This document shows positions 45,410 through 55,140 of a stretch of 64,000 nucleotides of DNA, piece by piece. The DNA lies in assembly GCA_029721435.1 (NCBI GenBank), contig CM056574.1, positions 76,241,501-76,305,500 of the forward strand, given 5' to 3'. Each line of letters begins with the position of its first letter. The first letter of the stretch is position 1. The stretch comes from Gymnothorax reevesii (taxonomy: Eukaryota > Chordata > Actinopteri > Anguilliformes > Muraenidae). Made by a program: the position numbers and the translations under genes. The notes beneath the pieces are model-generated. The model worked only from the letters and a program-made list of their open reading frames with translations. It ran no database searches and was not told the origin of the DNA.

Positions 45410-47213
45410 ATGTTCAATTCTTTATTTCGAACACGTTAAAAGATAAAACAGAGATAATCACCAAAACAAATGGCCACCATGCCAATACAAAAACAAAAAG
45501 CAAACTGTTGATAACTGTCTTGCATGAGCAGCAAGATTGTATGCTCGAAAAGGAGTAGGAAGAAGTAAGAACTTATTTAATCCTACCCCTTGAATTACCG
45601 CATTCTACAGTCAAGTTATTAAATTCTCTATTATTATATTTACAACATTCACCGTCTGTTCAAGAACCAATGGTTCTTACAATTTATTGACTATAATATT
45701 CAATAAGCTACTTATATACAAATATACACAGAATATTGCACCTGTATATAATACTGAATTTCTATACTTCTAGAACCCCCTGCGCACACACGGAAGAAGA
45801 CATAACAAGACAATGTATCCACATTTTTCTAAACCCTACCATTACCGTCCTGGGTCAAACTGCTGTTCCTCATACTTATAAAATACAAATTTTAAATAAA
45901 TATATGTTTTTTTAAACTTGCCAATGGTTTTAAATTTCCTGAATTCATCTGTTAAACTGTTCCATAATTTGACCCCAGAGACTGAGACACACATACTTTT
46001 CAAGGTAGTTCTGACACAATTTATTTTTAAGTTCAGTTCCCCTCTTAGATTATAGCCTCCTTCTCTCTCTGAGAACAGTTTATTTATGTTGCCTGGGTGT
46101 AAGTTATTTTTTGCTTTAAATATTATTTGTGCTGTTTTAAACTGAATCAGATCTTGAAATTTTAGAGCTTGCAGTTTTTAGAAAAGTCTATTTGTGTGGT
46201 CTCTAAATCCTACATTGTGGATGAATCTGATAGCCCTTTTCTGCGCCATATTTCTTGTTTGAAGATTACTTTTATATGTGTTTCCCCATACCTCTACACA
46301 ATAGGTCAGATAAGGTAAAATTAATGCCCAATATAAAATATATAGAGGTTTCAAGTTGAAGATCTGCCTTGCTTTTCCTAGGACGGCAATGCTCCGTGCC
46401 AGCTTCCCCCTAACATATGTGGTTTCTAGCAGATTTAGTGGTCTAGAATTACACTGAGGAATTTGATTTCATTTACTCTTTCTATGCTAATATTATCAAT
46501 GTTTAATTTTACATCTATGTTTCTCTTATAATGTCCGAACAACATATAATTAGTTTTGTTCAGATTTAAAGACAATTTACAAGCATCAAACCACCTTTTT
46601 AAGGTATTCATTTCCTTTGTAATCACCTCCAAAAGCTGCTGTAATTCCACATCTGAACAAAAAATATTTGTGTCATCTGCAAATAACACAAATCTTAATA
46701 CATTAGATACCCTGCAAATATCATTAATATACATAATAAATTGTTTTGGTCCTAAAACGGATCCTTGAGGCACCCCACATGTAATATTCATAAAACTTGA
46801 TGTATTCTGATTTATTTGTACAAATTGCTGTCTGTTTAGTAAATAACTCTTCAGCCAATCCAAAAAAGAAAGAAAGAAAAGAAACCATGTTTCTCCAATT
46901 TTCTAATCAATATGTCATGATTGACTGTGTCAAATGCTTTCTTGAGATCTAAAAACACTCCCATTGCGTACTTCATTGTATCAATACAGTGTGTTATTTC
47001 TTCTACCAATTCTAATAGTGCCATGGCTGTCGATCTATTATTTCTAAATCCATACTGACTGTCTGTTAACTTGTGTTTCTCAACAAAACCATCAAATTGT
47101 TTTATGAATACTTTTTCTAATATTTTTGAAAATTGGGAAAGTACTGATATCGGCCTATAATTAGTGAAGTGTTTATCGCCTGCTTTGTAAATGGGAACAA
47201 CTTTTGCTACTTT
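45410..47213 (-). pseudogene. L2-type LINE ORF2: RT and 3' end
   Basis: From right to left: MKVAKVVPIYKAGDKHFTNY and RPISVLSQFSKILEKVF (about 47216-47120), YGFRNNRSTAMA, LDLKKAFDTVNHDIL (about 46950), then after a frameshift near 46860 GVPQGSVLGP (about 46770), the catalytic FADDTN box (about 46690), LNLNKTNYMLFG, and a thumb/C-terminal end (KRAIRFIHNVGFRDH near 46230, SVSGVKLWNSLTDEF near 45960). The 3' UTR has AATAAAG about 20 bp from the end at about 45410. L2/Jockey-type by motif style; exact clade open. The preceding part is at 53194-56580. Confidence 0.85.
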
Positions 47214-47217
47214 CATC

Positions 47218-47672
47218 TGTAATGTGAATATAGGCCACTAGATGGCAGTATTTACCTTTTTTTTGTTAAGCTCAGACTGGTGTCATGTTTAGACATGTCC
47301 TGGACATGTCTGGGGCAAGTCTCAGAAAATTAAGAAAAAGAGGTCTAAATGTGGGTGGGGTCTGAAAAGAGTATATAAGGAAAAGAATTGAGACAGTAAA
47401 GTAGTAGGAGAAATTGCAAGATGACCAGACCTGCGACGTTTCTTTTGTGGATTTCTTTGCCTGTGTTTGAGCATTTTCATTATCCAGGACATCACCAAGC
47501 CACCCCACAAAAAGGGACTGTAAATATTTCTTTTTTTTTTCCTATTCAATCTTGGTCAGTTTAGTTAGTTGTTGTGTTTAATTAAATGTGTTTAAGTTTT
47601 TAAAACTGTGTCTGTCATCCCTTGCTGTTGCTGTTGTGTTGTAGATTGTAATAACAAATTGGGGCCATAACA
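47218..47672 (+). repeat. 5' LTR, Gmr1-like copy 1
   Basis: 455 bp. Collinear with 52713-53189 but lacks about 22 bp (near 47420) that the other LTRs have. Few other differences, which suggests a fairly recent insertion. Confidence 0.92.
47235..47380 (+). promoter_or_regulatory. LTR promoter module, copy 1 5' LTR
   Basis: CTCF-core match CCACTAGATGGCAG (47235-47248); p53-type decamers AGACATGTCC (47291-47300), GGACATGTCT (47302-47311) and GGGCAAGTCT (47313-47322), each separated by one base; GGGTGGGG; TATATAAGG at 47372-47380. Confidence 0.75.
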
Positions 47673-47675
47673 AAT

Positions 47676-47696
47676 TGGGGGCTCAAGGTCCGGGAT
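47676..47696 (+). promoter_or_regulatory. Primer binding site of copy 1, variant tRNA-Pro type
   Basis: TGGGGGCTC, then AAG, then GTCCGGGAT: the tRNA-Pro site with three extra bases in the middle. It begins 3 bp after the LTR. Confidence 0.65.
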
Positions 47697-47789
47697 AGAC
47701 CATTTTGTGAGTAATTTATTGAAAATCTAACATTTCAAATTGTAAAATTGATTTTTTTTTTATTGAATACATATATATTGACAAAAGCA

Positions 47790-49571
47790 ATGGATGATTT
47801 CTAGGCATCACCAACCGTAGGGGTTTTGAAGTCTTTTAAAAAGACAGAACTGCTAGAAATTTGCAGACAGTTGGAGCTGACAGAGGTAAAACCAGCCATG
47901 CGAAAAGCAAGACTGGCTAGAGAGATAGTTGAATATTACATTGATGAAAATGTGTTTGCACCAGGAGATCTGGAACAGTTTCCAGTGGAAAATCCAAATA
48001 TAGAAATGGAACTTAAATTAAAAATGATAGAGATTGAAAGGGAAGAAAAAGAAAAACAAAGGCAGTTTGAGTTGGAAAAATTAGCAAGAGAAGAGAAAAA
48101 AGAAAGGGAGGAAAGAGAAAAAGAAAGGGGGAAAAAGAGGAACAAAGAGAATTTGAGAGGGAAGAAAAAGAAAAACAAAGAGAATTTGAGTTAGAAAAAT
48201 TTGCAAGACAGAGAGATTTTGAATTAGAGAAATTTGATAGAGAAGAAAGACTCCAAATGGAGCAACTAAAAATGAAAATTCAAACTGAAAATAAATTTCG
48301 GGCTAGCCAGGAGGTAAAACTGGTGCCTCCATTTTTGGAAAAGGATGTTGACAACTATTTCCAGTGTTTTGAAAAGGTAGCAAAGAGTTGCCAGTGGCCA
48401 AAGGAACACTGGCCTCTGATGTTGCAAACCGTCCTCAAGGGTAAAGCTCAACAAGCCTATTCGGCTTTGTCTGCAGATGATTCCTCTGATTATGAGGTTG
48501 TCAAAAAGGTTATTTTGAGAGCTTATGAGTTGGTTCCAGAGGCTTACCGACAGAAATTCAGAGGTCTGAAGAAATCTGAAAATCAGACTTATGTGGAATT
48601 TGCTAATGAGAAGAAGGTTTGCTTTGTGCGCTGGTGTACTTCTATGGAGGTCAAGGATGATTTCAACTCACTAAAAGAGATGGTGTTAGTTGAAGAATTC
48701 AAGAACTGTGTTAAAGATGATGTTAAGACCTACCTTAATGAGAAGCAAGCACTGAATTTGCAATCAGCTGCCAAATTTGCAGATGAATATTCTCACACAT
48801 AAGTCCAAATTTCAGTCTAGCAGTAATAATAGATGGTCCCAATTTCAGAAAAAGGGTTATGGTGATACCCAAGATTCCTCACCCAAAGACAAAGACAAAT
48901 CTGGTGATGGTGCTCAGAAATCCAGTAACAGGTCTGATCAAAGTGTGAAAGCTGACAGTGACAAAAGTGGTCTAGTTTGCAGTTATTGCAAGAAATCTGG
49001 TCATGTTAAAACTAACTGCTGGTTCCTAAAAGCTAAGAAAGAAAAAGAAAAGGACACCAAACCAAATGCCTTTGTGAAAACAAGGTTAGAAACCCCTGTA
49101 GTAGATAACCGATCTGCTAAATTACCTGCTTCTTGTGGGGCTAAAAAGCCTAATACAGCTGACTTTGTGAAGGAGGAATTTCTTCCATTTGTGTCAGAGG
49201 GATTTGTGGCTCTGAATGAGCATACTACTCCTGTCCCCATATACATCCTAAGGGATACCGGAGCTTCTCAGTCACTTTTGTTGATGGACTCCTTGGAGTT
49301 ACGTGATGAGACCGCTTCAGGGGATTTCATACTTGTACAAGGTATTGAAGGGAGGACTGTATCTGTACCCCTGCGCTCTATATTCTTGAAGTCAGATTTA
49401 GTTACAGGACAGGTAAAGGTGGGACTTATGTCAAGTCTACCTATAAAGGGTGTTTCTCTGTTGCTAGGCAATGACCTGGCTGGGGGCAAAGTAGTTCCCC
49501 CTGTACATCTTCACAGCCGAGCACTGAATATGGGGATGAGGACCCATCTCTGTATCCTTCTTGCCCAGTGA
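47790..49571 (+). pseudogene. Gag and protease of Gmr1-like copy 1
   Basis: The start by homology is ATG 47790, but codon 5 is TAG (TTG in copy 2). Order: a SAP/HeH-like N-terminal segment (FKKTELLEICRQLELTEVK), a Glu/Lys/Arg coiled coil with a frameshift near 48130, the capsid region (VPPFLEKDVDNYFQCFEKVA), a SCAN-like block (EAYRQKFRGLKKSENQTYVE to about 48780), a 1-bp indel at about 48795, a CCHC knuckle CSYCKKSGHVKTNC (about 48975-49020), then protease with LRDTGASQS (about 49250) and LLGNDLAGG (about 49465). A 4-bp loss near 49510 ends this frame at 49571. Confidence 0.88.
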
Positions 49572-50083
49572 CTCGTGCTATGGCCAAGAAGGCTAAAGAA
49601 GAAGATGATGTGGTGCCGTCCAGTACATTGAATAGTCAGGACTCAGGTGGTTCGCCTCATGACTCTGATTGGCCTACTATGGTTTCTCCGTTTGAGGACT
49701 TATCAGATACTTTTATCAGTTCTCTATTCAGCCAGCCGGATGGGTCTGGTTATTCTGATGTGTCTGGAGACTTGTCTCTGTCCAGAAAGCGGTTGATTGA
49801 GGAGCAAACTAATGATCCTGAAATTTGTGTACTAAAGAGGAGAGCCCTTCCTGATAAAGAAATAGACGCAGTTCCAGTTGGGTATTATCTCAAGGATGGT
49901 GCGTTGATGCGAAAGTGGCGCCCTCCTGATATCCCTGCCAATGCAGATTGGGCAGTGGTCAAGCAGATTGTTGTTCCGAAGGTCTATAGGAATGAGATCT
50001 TAACAATGGCTCATAGTTTACCTTTAGGAGGTCATCTTGGTGTTAACAAGACTGTTGATAAGATCATGAAACACTTCTTTTGA
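49568..50083 (+). pseudogene. Linker and integrase zinc-binding part of Gmr1-like copy 1
   Basis: It continues after the frameshift with an acidic linker, a KWRPPDIPANADWAVV segment conserved in all three family copies, and the first half of the H2C2 motif (AHSLPLGGHLGVNK). It stops at TGA 50081-50083, where copy 2 has TGG; the frame is otherwise open into the integrase core. Confidence 0.88.
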
Positions 50084-52579
50084 CCTGGGCTTCGGAAAGA
50101 CGTTTCCAACTTTTGCAAAACCTGTCACACTTGTCAGGTAGTTGGAAAACACCAGTTAGACCCACCTGTAGCTCCATTGCAGCCTATCCCAGCATTTGGA
50201 GAGCCCTTCTCTAAGGTCATTGTTGATTGCGTTGGTCCATTACCCAAGACTAGATCTGGAAATCAGTACTTGTTGACAATCATGTGCGCATCTACCAGAT
50301 TCCCCGAAGCCATACCTCTACGTAACATCAAGGCAACTGCAATCTCGAAGGCTTTGATAAAGTTCTTCACGTTGTTTGGCCTTCCCAGGGAAATTCAGTC
50401 AGACCAGGGTAGCAATTTCACTTCAGGATTGTTTCAGCAGGTTGTGTATGAACTAGGTGCAAAGCAGATTCTTTCTAGTGCCTATCATCCAGAAAGTCAG
50501 GGTGCCTTAGAGCGGTTTCATTCCACTCTCAAGACAATAATGAGGACTTATTGTTATGACCATGAGAAAGACTGGGATGAAGGGGTTCATTTGCTGTTGT
50601 TTGCAGCTAGAGAAGCAGTGCAGGAGTCTACTGGATTCAGTCCATTTGAGCTAGTGTTTGGTCATGAAGTGAGAGGACCTTTGCTATTATTGAGTGAACA
50701 ATGGCAAGAGGAAGAGCCGCAAATCAGTCTGTTAGACTATGTTAGCAAGTTCAAGGAAAGATTGTGTGCAGCTTGTGACCTAGCCAAAGAGAACTTGAAA
50801 TCAAGTCAGGGAAAAATGAAAACTTGGTATGATCATAAGGCTAGAAGCCGTGAGTTTAAACCAGGAGACAAGGTCCTTGTGTTGTTTTCCTTGCAGTCCA
50901 ATCCATTGCAGGCTAGATTTCATGGTCCTTATGAAATTCTGACAAAACTCAATGATCTCAATTACATTGTGAAGACTCCAGATAGGAGAAAACCAAAACA
51001 ACTGTGTCACATTAACATGCTGAAGCCTTATCATGACAGAAATGCTAGGGTTGCAGCTGTCACTTCAGATTCTCCAATGGTCGAAATGTGTGAAGATGAG
51101 GGGGAGTTTCAAGATGATGAACCAAGAATTAAAGCTGAAGTTCTTTCATGTGAATTGTCAAACACTGAAGTGTTGCAAAATCTTGATGTAAAACTCCAGC
51201 ACTTAGAACCCTCACAGAGAGATCGGTTTGAAAGGTTGATCAAGAAATATGAGGATTTGTTTCCTGATGTTCCAAAGAGAGTTACTATAGCCTCTCATGA
51301 TGTAGATGTTGGTGATGCCAAACCAATAAAACAGCATCCATACCGGATGAATCCTGAAAAGAGAAAGATTGCTGAGAAAGAGGTTGAGTACATGTTAAAA
51401 CATGATATTATCAGACCCTCCAACTCCGATTGGAGTTCACCCTGTGTGCTAGTTCCAAAACCTGATGGAAGTACTAGATTCTGTACAGATCATTGCAAAG
51501 TCAATGCTGTAACTAGAACTGATGTGTTTCCAATACCTAGGATTGATGATTGTATTGATAGTGTAGGGCAAGCAAAGTTTCTGACCAAGATTGATTTATT
51601 GAAGGGTTATTGGTGTGTGCCTTTAACTGAGAGGGCCAAGAGCATCTCTGCTTTTGCCACACCATCTGGATTGTACCAGTATGAAGTCCTACCCTTTGGC
51701 ATGAAAAATGCCCCAGCCACGTTCCAAAGGATGATACAGTCTACAATCGCCGGATTGCCACACACGGGTGCGTACATCGATGACCTGATCGCATGGAGTG
51801 ACTCCTGGGAAGAACATCTAAAAGATGTAGAGACGTTGTTCCAGCGCCTGACCCAGGCTAACCTGACTGTTAACCTGAGCAAGAGTGACTTTGGTTGTGC
51901 TACTGTCACCTATCTTGGCTACGTCATAGGCCAGGGTAAGGTGGCACCCATAAATGCTAAAGTCCAAGCCATCATGGACTTTCCAGTTCCTGACAACAAA
52001 AAAGCTTTGCGCCGCTTCCTTGGAATGATCGGGTACTACCGCAAGTTCTGCAAGAACTTTGCTGAGATTGCTCTCAGTCTAACTAACCAAATGAAGAAAG
52101 GCGTAAAGTTCACCTGGGATGATGCATGCCAGAGAGCCTTCGATCGCCTGAAGTCTCTGCTGTGTCACTTCCCCGTGCTCAAATCTCCTGACTTCAACAA
52201 ACCGTTCTCCATCGCGGTCGATGCTAGCGACCAAGCTTGTGGATCTGTGCTCCTACAGAGAAGTGACTCTGATGACATTGAGCATCCCGTGGCATACTTC
52301 TCCAGGAAGTTCAATCGCCACCAAAGGAACTATTCCACAATAGAGAAGGAACTGTTGGCTCTGGTCCTTTCTTTTCAACACTTTGAGGTTTATTTTTGTA
52401 CAGGACAAAAGCCAATGATTGTGTACACTGACCACAATCCGTTAATGTTTTTGAGTAAGATGAAAAACAAGAATCGGAGATTGTTGAATTGGAGTTTGAT
52501 TTTACAGGAGTTTGACTTGGAAATTAAGCATGTGAAGGGTACAGACAATGTAATTGCTGATTGCTTATCCCGTGTTTGA
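50084..52579 (+). CDS. Integrase-RT-RNase H polyprotein of Gmr1-like copy 1
   Basis: Open for about 830 codons from the TGA to 52579 (first ATG 50177, not a natural start). Order: CHTC of the zinc domain (about 50125); integrase core with Asp in VDCVGPLPK (about 50225), Asp in SDQGSNF (about 50400), Glu in SQGALERF (about 50510); integrase tail with GPYEIL (about 50925) and LCHINMLKPY; linker; RT with LVPKPDGSTRFCTD (about 51450), FLTKIDLLKGYW (about 51580), LPFGMKNAPATFQ (about 51690) and YIDD at 51773-51784; RNase H with VDASDQACGSVL (about 52218), YSTIEKELLAL (about 52330) and TDHNPL (about 52430); ends IADCLSRV. All catalytic residues visible are intact, but a conserved RT position reads HCKVN instead of YRKVN. 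Confidence 0.93.
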   Translation, partial: PGLRKDVSNFCKTCHTCQVVGKHQLDPPVAPLQPIPAFGEPFSKVIVDCVGPLPKTRSGNQYLLTIMCASTRFPEAIPLRNIKATAISKALIKFFTLFGLPREIQSDQGSNFTSGLFQQVVYELGAKQILSSAYHPESQGALERFHSTLKTIMRTYCYDHEKDWDEGVHLLLFAAREAVQESTGFSPFELVFGHEVRGPLLLLSEQWQEEEPQISLLDYVSKFKERLCAACDLAKENLKSSQGKMKTWYDHKARSREFKPGDKVLVLFSLQSNPLQARFHGPYEILTKLNDLNYIVKTPDRRKPKQLCHINMLKPYHDRNARVAAVTSDSPMVEMCEDEGEFQDDEPRIKAEVLSCELSNTEVLQNLDVKLQHLEPSQRDRFERLIKKYEDLFPDVPKRVTIASHDVDVGDAKPIKQHPYRMNPEKRKIAEKEVEYMLKHDIIRPSNSDWSSPCVLVPKPDGSTRFCTDHCKVNAVTRTDVFPIPRIDDCIDSVGQAKFLTKIDLLKGYWCVPLTERAKSISAFATPSGLYQYEVLPFGMKNAPATFQRMIQSTIAGLPHTGAYIDDLIAWSDSWEEHLKDVETLFQRLTQANLTVNLSKSDFGCATVTYLGYVIGQGKVAPINAKVQAIMDFPVPDNKKALRRFLGMIGYYRKFCKNFAEIALSLTNQMKKGVKFTWDDACQRAFDRLKSLLCHFPVLKSPDFNKPFSIAVDASDQACGSVLLQRSDSDDIEHPVAYFSRKFNRHQRNYSTIEKELLALVLSFQHFEVYFCTGQKPMIVYTDHNPLMFLSKMKNKNRRLLNWSLILQEFDLEIKHVKGTDNVIADCLSRV

Positions 52580-52702
52580 ATGTGTATATATATATCATGT
52601 GTTTGAATATTGTATGATATGTATATATAGACAAGTGTTCACTTAACCATTTTGTATTGAAAAGAAAAATTTTGCCTTCATGAGTCAAAATTTTTCCCTT
52701 TT

Positions 52703-52712
52703 GGAATGGAGG
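52703..52712 (+). promoter_or_regulatory. Polypurine tract, Gmr1-like copy 1
   Basis: A near-purine run GGAATGGAGG directly before the 3' LTR, identical in copy 2. Confidence 0.65.
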
Positions 52713-53189
52713 TGTAATGTGAATATAGGCCACTAGATGGCAGTATTTATCTTTTTTTGTTAAGCTCAGACTGGAGTCATGTTTAGACATGTCCTGGACA
52801 TGTCTGGGGCAAGTCTCAGAAAATTTAAAAAAAGAGGTCTAAATGTGGGTGGGGTCTGCAAAAGAGTATATAAGGAAAAGAATTGAGACAGTAAAGTAGT
52901 AGGAGAAATTGCAAGAAGATGACCAGACCTGCCATTCTGTTCAAGACCTGTGACGTTTCTTTTGTGGATTTCTTTGCCTGTGTTTGAGCATTTTCATTAT
53001 CCAGGACATCACCAAGCCACCCCACAAAAAGGGACTGTAAATATTTCTTTTTTTTTTCCTATTCAATCTTGGTCAGTTTAGTTAGTTGTTGTGTTTAATT
53101 AAATGTGTTTAAGTTTTTAAAACTGTGTCTGTCATCCCTTGCTGTTGCTGTTGTGTTGTAGATTGTAATAACAAATTGGGGCCATAACA
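52713..53189 (+). repeat. 3' LTR, Gmr1-like copy 1
   Basis: 477 bp, TGTAATGTGA...GGGGCCATAACA; followed by CATC target duplication. Confidence 0.92.
52730..52875 (+). promoter_or_regulatory. LTR promoter module, copy 1 3' LTR
   Basis: CCACTAGATGGCAG (52730-52743); decamers at 52785-52794, 52796-52805 and 52807-52816; TATATAAGG at 52867-52875. Confidence 0.75.
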
Positions 53190-53193
53190 CATC

Positions 53194-53467
53194 TTATTTG
53201 GAAATAACCCATTTTGAAAAGACAGGTTAAAAATATACATAAGTGGCTTAGTAATACCACCAATAACATTCTTCACAGTCAACATGTCAATATCATTACA
53301 ATCTATACTGTTTTTGTTCTTAAATCCTTTGACTACATCATAAATTTCTTTTTCCTCTACAGCTGTTAAAAACATTGAACTACTATTCCTCTCAACATAG
53401 TCTGAAGGATCAATTCCTGTTCCCTCCACCATTATTTCCTCTGACAGTTTTGGTCCAATATTTACAA
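53194..53467 (-). pseudogene. L2-type LINE, segment before RT
   Basis: The minus strand encodes FVNIGPKLSEEIMVEG, YDVVKGFKNKNSIDCNDIDM and SFQNGLFPNK, the conserved run-in to LINE RT. Its last codons join MKVAKVVPIYK at 47216 once the Gmr1-like copy is removed. Confidence 0.85.
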
Positions 53468-53893
53468 ACAAGAGCACCGCCAACGATGCATAATACGCCC
53501 GTCATGAACATGGATCAGGAAGTGGACAGACAACATGATGCCAATATCCAACAGACAACAACCCCATGTGACCTTTGACCTTGGAGGGAGGGCCGTAAAC
53601 ATGGTACGCGAGTGTGTGAAATATCATGGATGTATCTGAAGCGGTTAAGAAGTTATGCTCCGGACAAGCCCCATCTGGGCCCCATGCGACCTTTCACCTT
53701 TGCCAGTGACCTTGACCATGTGAACGAAATCACGGTGCGCGACACAGCGCCCAGTGATTTTGCACGTGTATGTGAAGTATCACGAATGTAGCTCAAGCGG
53801 CTCAGGAGTTATGCCCCGGACAACAAATTGCTAACAGACAACAGACGGACGGACGGGGGTGATGACATAATACGTCCCGTCTTAAGACGGGCG

Positions 53894-53924
<31 letters not shown>
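53468..53924 (+). mobile_element. SINE/MITE-like insertion with AAT-rich tail
   Basis: It interrupts the L2-type LINE between a DGFNSF segment and FVNIGPK. It holds ATAATACGCCCGTC near the left end, a palindrome CCCGTCTTAAGACGGG near the right end, an (ATA)n tail (about 53896-53925), and two diverged copies of a roughly 55-bp unit ending GTTATGCYCCGGACAA (about 53611-53667 and 53768-53824). No coding. Class unresolved. Confidence 0.55.
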
Positions 53925-53928
<4 letters not shown>

Positions 53929-55140
53929 TGAGTTGAATCCATCTGCTACATCCTTCATTTCCATCTTAACACAGCTTCTTTCAACTATGAAATACTGAGG
54001 ATATTGATCATGTTTTTTTTCCATTTTTAATTACACTGTTTAGTGTACTCCATAACGCTTTTGTCTTATTTTTATTATATTCTAATTTATTACTGAAGTA
54101 CTGTTCTTTTACACGTTCTCATTAAATTGGTTAACTTATTTTTATATTTTTTAGATTTATTTTCTGCTTCAATAGTTCTATGCTTAATAAATTCTCGATA
54201 TAAGGCTTTTTTTTTTTTGCAGGAATTTTGTAGCCCTTTAGTCATCCATGGTCTTCCTGAGTAGTTTCCTTTCATGTTACATTGTACTGCTGGACAGTGT
54301 TTATCATATAGTATTTTAAATATCTGTAAAAAAATTTCATATGCTTTGTTAACATCAGTCTCTTCATATATGATATTCCAATTTTGCTTTAGCAACTCAT
54401 TTTTAAAAAAGTTTAATGTCTTCTCTGTTCGGATTCTTTTATACATAATGTTACCCTTGATTCTGTTGCCCTTGCAATTACAATCATAAGCAGCAAAAAC
54501 TGGTAGATGATCACTGATATCATTGATTAATAACCCACTTTTAATGTTATCATCCATTATATTTGTAAATATGTTGTCTATTAAAGTGGCACTATGTGTT
54601 GTTACTCTACTTGGTCTTATTATTAGGGGAAATAGCCCCATGCTGAACATGGCATCTATAAATTCATCTACACTTTTGTTATGATTTGGATTTAGTAAGT
54701 CTATATTAAAGTCTCCACAAGTAAACAGCCCTTTGTGGTATAAGTTTGTAAATAATCCCTCCATGCAGTGAGTAAAAATGTCAACATTGGATCCTGAAGT
54801 TCTATATATACAACTGAAGATTATGTTTTCTTTTTTTCCATACAGATTTCAAACGTTATACATTCCATCACATTATCAATAATGGTTGTCATCTTTTCAA
54901 CTCTTTTATAGTTTGCGTCTTTATCAATATACAGTCCCACCCCACCTCCTTTTTTATTTTTCCTATCTAAATGAAGGAATTCATTCCCATTCAATTCAAA
55001 GTCTCCACTCTTTTCAGGAGTTATCCATGTTACTGTTATGGCTATTACACTGAATGTTCTTTTAAACTGTCTCAGATATTCCTTAATGGTTTCAAAATTC
55101 GCATATAAACTTCTACTATTGAAGTGAATCATTGTTAGGC
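53925..55140 (-). pseudogene. L2-type LINE ORF2: endonuclease and linker
   Basis: From right to left: the N-terminal endonuclease (IHFNSRSLYANFETIKEYL, a degenerate ITVTWIT at the QET position, GGGVGLYI; about 55130-54900), a frameshift around 54780-54830, GDFNIDLLNPNHN (about 54710), SATLIDNIFTNI (about 54590), the histidine box ISDHLPVF (about 54510), then a basic linker ending toward RT (about 54200-53930). Stops and frameshifts are few, so it is a moderately young copy. Confidence 0.85.

Larger units (their letters stand above)
47218..53189 (+). mobile_element. Complete Gmr1-like Ty3/gypsy retrotransposon, copy 1
   Basis: LTR 47218-47672, primer site, gag, protease, integrase, RT, RNase H, purine tract, LTR 52713-53189; 4-bp duplication CATC at 47214-47217 and 53190-53193. 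Excision restores the RT frame of the L2-type LINE. Integrase precedes RT, the defining Gmr1 order. Broken by a stop at gag codon 5, three frameshifts in gag-protease and a TGA in integrase. Confidence 0.93.
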
